DNA of 14,314 bases from Persephonella sp. (lineage in GTDB: Bacteria > Aquificota > Aquificia > Aquificales > Hydrogenothermaceae). The stretch's first letter is position 1. Every line of letters starts with the position of its first letter. The stretch is taken from contig JALTAS010000053.1 of the NCBI GenBank assembly GCA_027058925.1, positions 3,505 to 17,818 of the forward strand, in the 5' to 3' direction. A model generated the notes under the pieces. That model was not told the origin of the DNA, made no database searches, and saw only the letters and a program-made list of their open reading frames with translations. Shown here one piece after another: positions 1 through 8,033 of this stretch. The translations under genes were made by a program, and so were the position numbers.

Positions 1-2314
1 TTTTGCCTTTAACAGCCTGCCTGTAATACTCTACAAGTTTTTCTTTTATCTGTCTGTGGAACTCAAGGGGATCCGTCTGGGTCATTATCTTGATGGCGTC
101 ATCTATGTTATCAATTGTGTATATATGAAACTTCCCATCTTCAACAGCTTGCAAAACCTCATCATCAAGTATGATGTTGTCAAAATTCCTTGATGGAACA
201 ATAACCCCCTGATCTCCGGTAAGACCTTTTATTTTGCAGACGCTGTAAAAACCTTCTATTTTTTCCTTTATACCCCCAACAGGCTGGATATTTCCAAGCT
301 GGTCTATTGATCCTGTTATTGCTATGTCCTGTCTGACAGGTATCTCACCAATACTTGAAAGAACAGCCAAAAGCTCTGCAGCAGATGCACTGTCTCCCTC
401 AACCTCACCGTAAGACTGCTCAAAAGCGATACTGCAGGAAAGGGCGAGGGGAGTGTCCTTCCCGTATTTATGACCCACATATCCTGAAAGTATCATAACT
501 CCTTTGCTATGAATGGGACCGCTAAGCTCAACTTCTCTTTCTATATTTATTATCCCTTTTTCCCCTATGTAGGAAGCCGCTGTTATACGGCTTGGTTTTC
601 CAAATGAAAAATCACCAAGCTCAATTACGGATAGACCGTTAACCTGTGCTACCTCTTTTCCTTTAATATCAACGATAAGCTTCCCCTCTTCAAACAGCTT
701 CCTTATCTTTTCCTCAATCAGGTTCAGTCTGAATCTTCTGTCTTTTATCACATTTTTTATTGTTTTACCGGATATTATCTCTTCAGTCGATACAGCATCA
801 GCCTCTCTGAGTATGTCTGTTACTGTTGAAAAGATCGTATTTATCTTTTTCCTGCTTCCTGAAAGCTCAACAGAATACCTTAAAAGATTTGTTACACCCT
901 CTGCATCAACATCTTTTAAACCTTCCTGGGATATTATGTTTTTTACGAGGACAGGAAATCTCTTTATCACCTCCTTATCTATATCAACAACAGGATCAAA
1001 CTCCCCTTTTACCTTGAAAAGTCTGTTAAAATCTGGATCATATAGGGATAAAAGCTGATACATAAGTGAATCCCCAACAAGAGTTATCGTAATGTTAAAA
1101 GGTACAGGCTCAGGATATATACCAACATGAAATGGAAAAATCTCCTCATAAGGGTAGTGGGAGAGGTAAATCTTTTTGTGGAATATAACCCTTTTCAGGT
1201 TTTCCCAAAGGAGAGGATTTTTAAGGATATCCCTTACTTTAAGAACCATGTAACCTCCCCTTGCTTTAAAAAGGCTTCCTGCAACTATACTCATATGATC
1301 TGCATAAAGTATTCCCATCTCAGCTTTGAATGATATATATCCAAACATACTTTTGAATGTAGGTATCTGTTCGTAGATAACAGGAGCTCCTTCCTGTTTT
1401 GAATTATCAACAACAACATTTATTCTGAATATATCTATCTCTCTTTCTATAGCTTTCTGGAGCAGAAAATCCCCTTCAAACATCTTCCATCTGATGAATA
1501 TATCTATCCTTTCTGCCATGTGCTGTTTCAGGTAATCTATAAAGTTTATAACCTGCTTTAGATCCTTATATTTTTCCTCTATTTTAAAGAAGGCATTATC
1601 TATAACATATCTGGAAACCTTTTCTTTCAGTTCTCTTATATTTTCAAAAAGCTGGTAATCAAGCTCCCTCAGCTGTCTCAGGTAATCCCTGAACCTTTCA
1701 TCAAAAAGCTCAAGCTTTTTCTCAAACTCTATCTTTATTTCAGGGATTTTTAAAAACTCAGGGGATACTTTACCCTGAACGATTGGAAGAAGCTGGATTC
1801 CAGAAGGGGTTATGATTGTTGCAAGACCTAATTTTTCAGCATCTTCTTTAAGCCTTCTTATTACCTTCTGCTTTTTCTCCTCTATCTCCTTTTGCAGTTT
1901 TACCCTCTCATCCTCAAACTCTTTGCTTTCAAACTGTCTGACAACCGTTTCCTTCAGATTTTCAATCACCCTGTTTATATCTCTGTGAAGTTTTTTACCG
2001 ATGCCAGCCGGAACCATAACAAACTTTGGCTTTTGAGGTTCCTCAAAATTTGCATGGTAAAAGATATCCTCAGGTGGATTTTTTTTAGATGCAATCTCTT
2101 TAAGCTTTAGCATTGAGTAAGTGATCTTTCCTATTCCATCAGGCCCGGCAACATAGATGTTGTATCCCTCTTTTTCCGTTTTAAGTGCAATGTTGAAGGC
2201 ATTCTCAACCCTTTCCTGCTTGAAAAATACAGGTTCAGGCTTTATATCTTTTGTTGAGACCTTAACTGTGTAATCTATTTTTATATCTTTTGCTGATATC
2301 TTTTTTATCCCCAT
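1..2314 (-). CDS. LonB-like (AAA_32/Lon_C) ATP-dependent-type protease, C-terminus cut by window edge
   Basis: Reading the minus strand from the ATG at 2314 gives 771 uninterrupted codons that run off position 1. The family is usually about 800 residues, so only a short C-terminal tail is missing. Order: an N-terminal P-loop region (residues 55-65), a charged, probably coiled-coil helical insert (about 95-200), an AAA core, and a C-terminal Lon protease domain. The Ser-Lys dyad is visible: Ser642 in GDSAS and Lys683 in PVGGIKEK. This is the Lon-related group with an AAA_32 domain, not classical LonA. It probably degrades damaged or regulatory proteins in the cytoplasm. Both nucleotide motifs are altered: the P-loop reads GPDGIGKIT, with Ile after the Lys, and the Walker B stretch reads YMVLKV, with Lys359 where an acidic residue is usual. 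The gene starts one base after the DUF2914 stop, so the two are almost certainly co-transcribed. The next upstream in-frame codons hit a stop before any other start. Substrates are unknown. Confidence 0.88.
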   Translation of the reverse strand, partial: MGIKKISAKDIKIDYTVKVSTKDIKPEPVFFKQERVENAFNIALKTEKEGYNIYVAGPDGIGKITYSMLKLKEIASKKNPPEDIFYHANFEEPQKPKFVMVPAGIGKKLHRDINRVIENLKETVVRQFESKEFEDERVKLQKEIEEKKQKVIRRLKEDAEKLGLATIITPSGIQLLPIVQGKVSPEFLKIPEIKIEFEKKLELFDERFRDYLRQLRELDYQLFENIRELKEKVSRYVIDNAFFKIEEKYKDLKQVINFIDYLKQHMAERIDIFIRWKMFEGDFLLQKAIEREIDIFRINVVVDNSKQEGAPVIYEQIPTFKSMFGYISFKAEMGILYADHMSIVAGSLFKARGGYMVLKVRDILKNPLLWENLKRVIFHKKIYLSHYPYEEIFPFHVGIYPEPVPFNITITLVGDSLMYQLLSLYDPDFNRLFKVKGEFDPVVDIDKEVIKRFPVLVKNIISQEGLKDVDAEGVTNLLRYSVELSGSRKKINTIFSTVTDILREADAVSTEEIISGKTIKNVIKDRRFRLNLIEEKIRKLFEEGKLIVDIKGKEVAQVNGLSVIELGDFSFGKPSRITAASYIGEKGIINIEREVELSGPIHSKGVMILSGYVGHKYGKDTPLALSCSIAFEQSYGEVEGDSASAAELLAVLSSIGEIPVRQDIAITGSIDQLGNIQPVGGIKEKIEGFYSVCKIKGLTGDQGVIVPSRNFDNIILDDEVLQAVEDGKFHIYTIDNIDDAIKIMTQTDPLEFHRQIKEKLVEYYRQAVKGK

Positions 2315-2315
2315 C

Positions 2316-2702
2316 TTACTGCCAGTTCTCCGTTATTTCAAAACTTTTCTCAGCCACCTTGTTCCCATTTTCATCCTCTACCACAACCTTCCAGCTTCCT
2401 ACCCATTCAGGAAGTATATTCTTTGAACTCCAGGTTCTGAATGTGCTGTATGTTATACCAAGCTCAACCCTTGCCATCTCCCTGCCTTTGTAATACCACA
2501 CGTGGTAAACCTTTGTTGGGACTTTGTCTGAGTATATTTTAGTCCAGCAGTACACCTTTCCAATATCCGGGGGAAACCTTTCTGATATTCCTATTGGCTC
2601 TCTATTCTGAATCGCCACAGCAAACTTCATATCAATAACCTTAATATTCTGGGCATAAGAGAATGAAAAGAGTATTAAAAGCAGAAAGAGAAATTTCCTC
2701 AC
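2316..2702 (-). CDS. secreted DUF2914-family protein
   Basis: A 128-residue protein of unknown function. Residues 1-17 form a clear signal peptide: basic start, a long Leu/Phe/Ile core and a probable cleavage after SYA. The rest matches the DUF2914 pattern as I know it: REP near residue 34, a YCWTKI segment near 51, a His-x-Trp-Tyr-Tyr-x-Gly core near 67, RTWSSK at 89-94, and Gly-x-Trp-x-V followed by an acidic Asp-Glu-Asn-Gly turn near 102-113. The length is about that of a single DUF2914 domain. It is probably a small periplasmic beta-rich protein. The start is GTG at 2702, placed five bases after a strong GGAGG ribosome site. It is the first gene of a two-gene unit with the Lon-like protease, one base apart, so a shared role in envelope or protein quality control is possible but not shown. 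Confidence 0.82.
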   Translation of the reverse strand: MRKFLFLLLILFSFSYAQNIKVIDMKFAVAIQNREPIGISERFPPDIGKVYCWTKIYSDKVPTKVYHVWYYKGREMARVELGITYSTFRTWSSKNILPEWVGSWKVVVEDENGNKVAEKSFEITENWQ

Positions 2703-2728
2703 TTTTTCCCTCCTGAAAAAATCTTTTA

Positions 2729-2734
2729 ATTATA
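2729..2734 (-). promoter_or_regulatory. -10 element for the DUF2914-lon unit
   Basis: The minus strand reads TATAAT here, 26 bases upstream of the GTG start at 2702 and just upstream of the GGAGG ribosome site. No convincing -35 hexamer is visible at 16-18 bases spacing, so only the -10 element is claimed. Confidence 0.4.
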
Positions 2735-2768
2735 AACATAACACTAAGAAAATAGATTTGCATCACTG

Positions 2769-2802
2769 TTGATAATTTAGGAAAATATATTTAGTATATT
2801 TT
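2769..2802 (+). promoter_or_regulatory. promoter region and AT-rich dyad upstream of the multiheme cytochrome gene
   Basis: TTGATA (2769-2774) and TATATT (2795-2800) could serve as -35 and -10, although the 20-base spacing is long. Overlapping the -10 is a perfect inverted repeat with 8-bp arms, AAAATATA at 2782-2789 and TATATTTT at 2795-2802, separated by TTTAG. Its position would suit an operator, but an AT-only dyad can arise by chance in this composition. The region lies between divergent genes. Confidence 0.35.
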
Positions 2803-2824
2803 CTATTATAAAGGGGAGGTGAAG

Positions 2825-5197
2825 ATGAAAAAAGTTCTGATTTCATCAATGCTTACAGGTCTAATATTTTCATCTTTTGGTGATTACAAAAAAGAGCCGC
2901 CTTTTGGTTTTGATCTTTTAAAACAAACTGAGGTTAGAATAAACGGAAAAACTGTAAAGGCATACAACCCAAAAAACAGCTACAGCATATTCATAAACTA
3001 CGAGCTTGGAATGCATTGTGTAGGTTTTGATATGTCTTACTGCTGTGTGATTCCCCCATACAACAGCATTCAGGCTCAGGCTTTTAAATGCGGGGTTGAG
3101 GGAAGGCTTCCACAGATGCTTACTCCCGATGACAAGATAAAACTGAGGTACTATGTAAAAGACAACAGCTACAGCGAAGGAAACAAGATGAGATACTGGC
3201 AGATACCAAAGGATGTTAATCAGGACGGTGACATGAATGACCCTGGAGATAACATGGCCAATTATGTATGGACACATCTTTTTATATACAAGGATCTTGA
3301 AGGAACCATACCTGAAAAATGGACAGAAAAAGACAGGCTGAGGATAGGAAGGCAGATACAGATACCTATTGATGCAGGGCCCAGCGGCAAGCCTCTGTCT
3401 GGAGGATTTATGGATTTCGCAGGAAGTAAAGGTGGAAATATAGTTTTTACAGATTCTATGATCCCACAGGTTAAAAATGTTCCCCTGATTTTGACAGCAT
3501 CTTATATATGGGATGCTCTCGGTCTTCCTTTAACAGCCTTCAACGACAGTAAAAGAAAGGGGACGATAAGAACAATAACAAACAAAGATTTCAAGCCTTA
3601 TCAGGTTTCTGTTGTTGAGCTTTACAGGGAAGATGGAAGACCGGTGATGGAAAACGGTAAAATCGTTTCTTTTTTTGGAACAAACCCTGTCGATATCCCT
3701 AACTGTTATACCTGCCATTCAGGGGAGGGGATAGCTGCAAAACTTTCAAGAAACAAAGGGCTAAATCTTTTTGATAAAGAGTACCAGTACTGGAAAAAAA
3801 ATTATCCTGACATAACTGAGTTTATGGCAAGGCAGGCACAGGCATCAATTAACATTCTTGAACTTCACGATAAAAACCACAAAACAGACTTTCTAAGGGA
3901 GTATAACCCAAATGCTCCCACTAACAGGCTTGGTTCTGTTGGAACTGTTTTCTGTGCTGACTGCCACGGGGACAACATATCAGGAAACCTTCAGTCTCCG
4001 AGACCTACAGCTACAGGATACAAACTTAAAAAGGCAAAACCTTTAACAGAGGCTATCCATTCAAAACATGCCATCGCTGTACCTATGCCTGACAAAGCAG
4101 GAAGAACGCAGAACTGTCAGGCCTGTCACCCTACACACTGGCAGGCTGAAGAGATGAACGATTTTGCCACAAACCCTTTCCAGATAATTGATGAAGAGGG
4201 AAATCCAAGATTTTCAGAGTCTGATCAGAGAAAGTCAGGAGGAGGATGCTATCTCAGGAGAGATGCCCACTCTAACCCCTATGTAAAACCTCCATTCTTT
4301 CTGAATGAGATCGGGAAGTGGTTCTTAAACAACGTGAGCAAAAAAGATGAAAATGGAAATAAGATAAAAGAAATTAGAGGATTTACATGCACAAACTGCC
4401 ACAATCCTCTTACTCAGAAGTTGTACAGATACGACAATTTTGATGATCCTGTACTGCAAAAAGGAAAAACATTAAGAAACAAAAGCATAAAGTATATAAT
4501 TCAGGAGATTGCAGGAGGAGATATTAATAAGTTCAAAGATTATTATGCTGATCCCAAGATAAACAAAAAGCCAAATCCGATTTATGAATACTACGCAAAA
4601 CACAGCTCCGCAGTTTTAGTAAAAGCAAAAAAAGATAAAGATGGAAATCTTCAGCTTCTTCCGTGGTACTCAGATGAAGGAACGCCTGTTAGATATGAAA
4701 AAGCATCTGCAGGAAAAGACTGGTGGCTTGCACCATCTGAACCACACTGTGCAGACTGCCACATATCGCCCTTTGTTGAGAGTGAAGGAGGAAAATACTT
4801 TCCTATAGATCAGCCCAGAAAATACTCTTTATATAGATACTCAAAAGCTCATGGAGTGATCGCATGCCAGTCATGTCATGAATCTCCACACGGCCTTTAT
4901 CCTGTCAGATACGAAGGAAAGGAAAGAACTGTTGATCTAACAACCCACAGACAGGCTTTACAGTTTTCACCCGACGGAAAGTACACCGGACCTGTAACAT
5001 GTGCAGCATGCCATACAGTCAATAAATACGGGGTTCCAGTTCAGCTTACAGGTACAGAATACGAGAATGATTACTGGGCATCTGTGGTGCTTATTCATTT
5101 TATGAGAGAAGGAGATCAGAAGCTTTCTATAAAAGAGCTTGTAGAAAAATATCCGTACAAAAAATCAAAACAGATTGTTGAAAAAGGGTGGGAGTGA
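2825..5197 (+). CDS. exported seven-heme c-type cytochrome
   Basis: A 790-residue protein with a signal peptide (about residues 1-19) and no other membrane segment, so periplasmic or cell-surface. Seven CXXCH heme sites are visible, starting at residues 294, 377, 431, 522, 642, 681 and 726. All lie in the C-terminal two thirds. The heme-free N-terminal part (about 25-290) carries LGMHC at 61-65 and an IPPYNSIQAQ stretch near 76-85. These resemble a recurrent GMHC...PPxN pattern I recall from large exported cytochromes and related proteins of sediment and vent bacteria. It also has a calcium-loop-like DVNQDGDMND at 130-139. The likely role is electron transfer in respiration, with partner unknown. 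The start is the ATG at 2825, five bases after GGGGAGG. The in-frame GTG at 2819 overlaps that ribosome site and is rejected. The gene appears monocistronic, and its stop touches the purN stop. Confidence 0.87.
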   Translation: MKKVLISSMLTGLIFSSFGDYKKEPPFGFDLLKQTEVRINGKTVKAYNPKNSYSIFINYELGMHCVGFDMSYCCVIPPYNSIQAQAFKCGVEGRLPQMLTPDDKIKLRYYVKDNSYSEGNKMRYWQIPKDVNQDGDMNDPGDNMANYVWTHLFIYKDLEGTIPEKWTEKDRLRIGRQIQIPIDAGPSGKPLSGGFMDFAGSKGGNIVFTDSMIPQVKNVPLILTASYIWDALGLPLTAFNDSKRKGTIRTITNKDFKPYQVSVVELYREDGRPVMENGKIVSFFGTNPVDIPNCYTCHSGEGIAAKLSRNKGLNLFDKEYQYWKKNYPDITEFMARQAQASINILELHDKNHKTDFLREYNPNAPTNRLGSVGTVFCADCHGDNISGNLQSPRPTATGYKLKKAKPLTEAIHSKHAIAVPMPDKAGRTQNCQACHPTHWQAEEMNDFATNPFQIIDEEGNPRFSESDQRKSGGGCYLRRDAHSNPYVKPPFFLNEIGKWFLNNVSKKDENGNKIKEIRGFTCTNCHNPLTQKLYRYDNFDDPVLQKGKTLRNKSIKYIIQEIAGGDINKFKDYYADPKINKKPNPIYEYYAKHSSAVLVKAKKDKDGNLQLLPWYSDEGTPVRYEKASAGKDWWLAPSEPHCADCHISPFVESEGGKYFPIDQPRKYSLYRYSKAHGVIACQSCHESPHGLYPVRYEGKERTVDLTTHRQALQFSPDGKYTGPVTCAACHTVNKYGVPVQLTGTEYENDYWASVVLIHFMREGDQKLSIKELVEKYPYKKSKQIVEKGWE

Positions 5198-5845
5198 TCA
5201 GAAATCCTCAAGGGCAGGATTAACAGGTAATGTTCCATACTGCGCCCCTTCTACGATAACCTGCCTGCCCTTGATTTTTATTCTGCTTTCAGATATCCAT
5301 TTTATTGCCTGTGGATATACCCTGTGTTCAAAATACAGGATCCTATCTGAAAGAGTTTCTTCAGTGTCCTCAGGTTTTATTGGAACCACAGCCTGAATTA
5401 TGACAGGTCCAGTATCAAGCTCTTTTGTCACAAAATGAACAGTGCATCCTGAGAATTTTGCCCCATACTGTATTGCCTGTCTCTGAGCTTTCAGACCTGT
5501 AAAAGCAGGGGTTAATGATGGGTGAATATTGATAAGCTTCCCTTCAAAGGACTCAATAAAATAGTCAGACAGTATCCTCATGTATCCTGCAAGAACAACA
5601 AGATCTGGATTTTCTTTTTTTATCCTTTCCACAAGATGTCTGTCATACTCTTCTCTTGATTTGAATACAGAAGGATCGTGAAATTCTGAAGGAATACCAT
5701 ACTCTCTTGCAACCTCAAGGCCGTGTGCTTCTTTTTTGTTGGAGATAACCAGATTTATCTTGCCTCTTATCTTTCCATCCTTAAAAGCCTGAGCAATAGC
5801 CTGAAGGTTTGAACCTCTTCCCGATATTAAAACAACTATTTCCAT
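5198..5845 (-). CDS. purN: phosphoribosylglycinamide formyltransferase (GAR transformylase)
   Basis: PurN transfers a formyl group from 10-formyltetrahydrofolate to GAR, the third step of purine synthesis, in the cytoplasm. The 215-residue length is normal. The N-terminal SGRGSNLQA (8-16) binds the substrate phosphate. The active-site trio is present at the standard positions: Asn106 and His108 in INIHPS, and Asp144 in ELDTGP. The usual HPSLLPAFPG segment reads HPSLTPAFTG here, a mild variation away from the catalytic residues. The start is the ATG at 5845 with AAGGAA about eight bases upstream. An earlier ATG at 5850 is followed at once by TAA. It sits 82 bases after the glycosidase gene and has its own promoter. 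The stop codon directly abuts that of the convergent cytochrome gene, with no intergenic base. Confidence 0.97.
   Translation of the reverse strand: MEIVVLISGRGSNLQAIAQAFKDGKIRGKINLVISNKKEAHGLEVAREYGIPSEFHDPSVFKSREEYDRHLVERIKKENPDLVVLAGYMRILSDYFIESFEGKLINIHPSLTPAFTGLKAQRQAIQYGAKFSGCTVHFVTKELDTGPVIIQAVVPIKPEDTEETLSDRILYFEHRVYPQAIKWISESRIKIKGRQVIVEGAQYGTLPVNPALEDF
5208..5282 (+). terminator. hairpin terminator for the cytochrome gene, located inside purN
   Basis: An 11-bp perfect inverted repeat pairs TCAAGGGCAGG (5208-5218) with CCTGCCCTTGA (5264-5274). Inside it a second pair, CAGGT (5224-5228) with ACCTG (5259-5263), stacks against the right arm and shortens the loop. TTTTTATT follows directly at 5275-5282, as expected for intrinsic termination of plus-strand transcription. 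There is no T run on the minus-strand side. The long loop lowers confidence. The stem falls within the last codons of purN on the other strand. Confidence 0.5.
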
Positions 5846-5865
5846 TACATTTCCTTTTTTCAGAA

Positions 5866-5874
5866 ATTATATCA
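5866..5874 (-). promoter_or_regulatory. extended -10 promoter for purN
   Basis: The minus strand reads TGATATAAT, a perfect extended -10 (TGn plus TATAAT), 20 bases upstream of the purN ATG. No good -35 is visible, which is tolerated by extended -10 promoters. Transcription would start near 5859, leaving a leader of about 14 bases with the ribosome site. Confidence 0.55.
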
Positions 5875-5927
5875 TTTTCATCTATTATTAAGAGTAGTAG
5901 CTATGTTTCACATGCCACAAAAAATGA

Positions 5928-8012
5928 TCAGTTATTAAGATACCAGTCATAAGAAAGGTAAAGAAGTTCAGGTTTTTCTTCCTTTTCTAAAAACTCTCTT
6001 TTCCTGATATCAGATACGTAATCTTTAAGGAATTTCCTTATTTTTTCACAATTTGTAAATATATCTGAGTACCATTTAAAAAGTTCAGAAACCATTATTG
6101 ATCTTTCCTCAGGGAAAATAAGAACCTCAGAACTTCCAACAAAATCTTTAACAGCCCTGTCTATGTCCACAGAAGGATTTTCGGGAGATACAAACCTCAG
6201 AGGAGGAGAGGACTGGGTACCTCTAACAAGAGAAACTATTATTTTGTCTTTATCATTAAAAGATTTAAGTATCTGTTCTATATCCTTAAGGGAAAGTTTT
6301 TCTTTTCCCAGTCTGTATTTTATCTTTGTGAAAAATCCATCAACCTCTCTGACAGATTTTTTTACTTTCATCTTCAGGATAAAGTCTATAACCATCATGT
6401 TATAAAGGTTTATCAAAAATGATTTTTTCTCATTCTGATCAAGGGAGAATGGATCAAAAATAGAGAGTTTACCTGCTATATTCTGAAACAGTTTATATTC
6501 GGGAGATAGTTTTATCCCCCTGTAGTCAACAGAGCCGTTTTTCACATACTTTTTTATGATCAGGTTTGACAGCATATTAAACTCAAAAAGTATCTCCTCA
6601 GGAGATTTTATTGAGATAGCGTTCCCATCAGGATTTGCAACAATCTCGTCATTTAAAACCTGTATGAAAAATCCTATATTTTTCCCAACCTTTTTTGAGT
6701 TTTCATAATCGTAATAAAGATCTATAAAAAGGGCAGCAGTCCATGAAAAATCCTTTGTTCCATATCCTTTGCCGAATCTTGAGTCAAAATACTCATAGAA
6801 GCCAAACCTGACAGGAAGCTCAAGTATCGTTTTTTCAAGATGTTCTGCCTTTTGTTTAAACCTGTATCTTTTAAGTCCCTGATATAGCATCCAGTTTATA
6901 TTTATCCATACAGGACCTCTCCAGTAGTTTTTAGTGCTAAAATCCTCCTTTGTTTTGTCGTAATTAGGTATGGCGAAACAGTTGTCCTCATGTATCTGGC
7001 AGAAGCTTGCAGAGTTCATATACTCAAGGAGTTTTAATGCCTGTGAGTGGGAAGCAACCCCACCGAAAAGGGGCATAAATCCTGCAGATGTCTCAACTTT
7101 TATATGCTGTTTCTCAATATAGTCATAGGCATAAAATATTCCCTTTTTGTTGTCATAAAGGATATCCCTCATTGATCTTGATGTTGTTAGATACCAATCT
7201 TCTGCCTGTTTGTAGTCCTCACCTATAATGTCTGCTATCTTCATAAGAGCTTTATTTGAGGCTGCAAGAACAGAGTTAAACAATGGATCATAAACGATAA
7301 ATGGACATTCATGGAAAATCTTTCTGTCTTCATACCTGTTTTTTTTAAAGATCTCAACAAGATATATGTATCTTTTGTAATCATCATCATCAGGTCTTTG
7401 TTCAGGATCAACAATCCTGTTGTCCTTTCTTTCAAAATCTGGAAGTTTCACTTTAGATAGGTCTATCCTTTTAAGAACAGGATCCCACATAGGAGAGTTA
7501 TCCATTCCAGATTCCCAGGGGTGTATTATATAAACAAGACCGTTGTCATCAGGGTTTCTTTCAAGATAAAGATATCTATGGAGATTAAAAAGCTTAGGGT
7601 ATATCCATTTTAAGAACTCTTTGGCTTTTTTCTTGTCTTTGGAGTTTTCATATATTTTTAAAACTGCATATGCATGGATAGGAGGCTGTGTTATCCCTGA
7701 CGTTAGATGATTTTCAGGTGCATTTTTTGAAAGCTCAGTTTTCCAGAAATCAGGTTCAGGGAAATAATTTCCAAGATTTTTTTCATCAAAAACTATATGA
7801 GGAAGCATACCATTTTTCCACTGTGCATCAAAAAGTGATTTCAACTCCTTTATCGCCCTGTCTGTATCGTATCTGGAGTAGCCTATAGCTATAAAAGCAG
7901 AATCCCAGTTCCACTGGTGGGGGTAAAGATGGATAGAAGGAACTGTAAACCTGCCATTCCAGTTTTTATCAAGTATGCTTTTGGCATTCTGTAGATGGTT
8001 TTTCATAGGCAT
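5928..8012 (-). CDS. GH63-type (mannosyl/glucosylglycerate hydrolase-like) glycosidase fused to a degenerate DUF547 domain
   Basis: A 694-residue, two-domain protein with no signal peptide. Residues 1 to about 440 are an (alpha/alpha)6 glycosidase of the GH63 MGH type. HPWESGMDNSP (164-174) holds the likely acid Asp171, NYWRGPVW lies at 362-369, and FYEYFD (405-410) holds the likely base Glu407, followed by a FSWTAALF end. Single-domain relatives that cleave mannosylglycerate or glucosylglycerate end near here. Residues about 490-690 match DUF547: a VDYRGIK strand, FLINLYN (532-538), LSLKDIEQILK, and RGTQSSPPL (597-605). The family's usual CGAxSCP pattern has lost both cysteines (Arg597, Ser602). 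The start is the ATG at 8012, five bases after AGGTGG. The in-frame GTG at 8021 lies in that ribosome site. It begins 21 bases after purM, so it is probably in that operon. The substrate could be an organic solute or another alpha-glycoside, and I cannot tell which. Confidence 0.82.
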   Translation of the reverse strand: MPMKNHLQNAKSILDKNWNGRFTVPSIHLYPHQWNWDSAFIAIGYSRYDTDRAIKELKSLFDAQWKNGMLPHIVFDEKNLGNYFPEPDFWKTELSKNAPENHLTSGITQPPIHAYAVLKIYENSKDKKKAKEFLKWIYPKLFNLHRYLYLERNPDDNGLVYIIHPWESGMDNSPMWDPVLKRIDLSKVKLPDFERKDNRIVDPEQRPDDDDYKRYIYLVEIFKKNRYEDRKIFHECPFIVYDPLFNSVLAASNKALMKIADIIGEDYKQAEDWYLTTSRSMRDILYDNKKGIFYAYDYIEKQHIKVETSAGFMPLFGGVASHSQALKLLEYMNSASFCQIHEDNCFAIPNYDKTKEDFSTKNYWRGPVWININWMLYQGLKRYRFKQKAEHLEKTILELPVRFGFYEYFDSRFGKGYGTKDFSWTAALFIDLYYDYENSKKVGKNIGFFIQVLNDEIVANPDGNAISIKSPEEILFEFNMLSNLIIKKYVKNGSVDYRGIKLSPEYKLFQNIAGKLSIFDPFSLDQNEKKSFLINLYNMMVIDFILKMKVKKSVREVDGFFTKIKYRLGKEKLSLKDIEQILKSFNDKDKIIVSLVRGTQSSPPLRFVSPENPSVDIDRAVKDFVGSSEVLIFPEERSIMVSELFKWYSDIFTNCEKIRKFLKDYVSDIRKREFLEKEEKPELLYLSYDWYLNN

Positions 8013-8033
8013 GGTTTCCACCTCTCAGGTGGG

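Noticed and set aside
813..1333. Several short plus-strand open frames in the first 2.3 kb
   Set aside because: All lie opposite the continuous Lon-like reading frame, which has clear protease motifs.
2769..2774. FNR/CRP-type half site (TTGAT) upstream of the cytochrome gene
   Set aside because: There is no matching ATCAA half at the required spacing.
2819..2824. In-frame GTG as the cytochrome start
   Set aside because: The GTG is part of the GGGGAGGTG ribosome site. The ATG six bases later has ideal spacing. The same reasoning removes GTG 8021 (glycosidase) and GTG 13115 (methyltransferase).
2918..3277. 119-codon open frame opposite the cytochrome N-terminal region
   Set aside because: Antisense to a well-supported gene, with no ribosome site and no domain signal.
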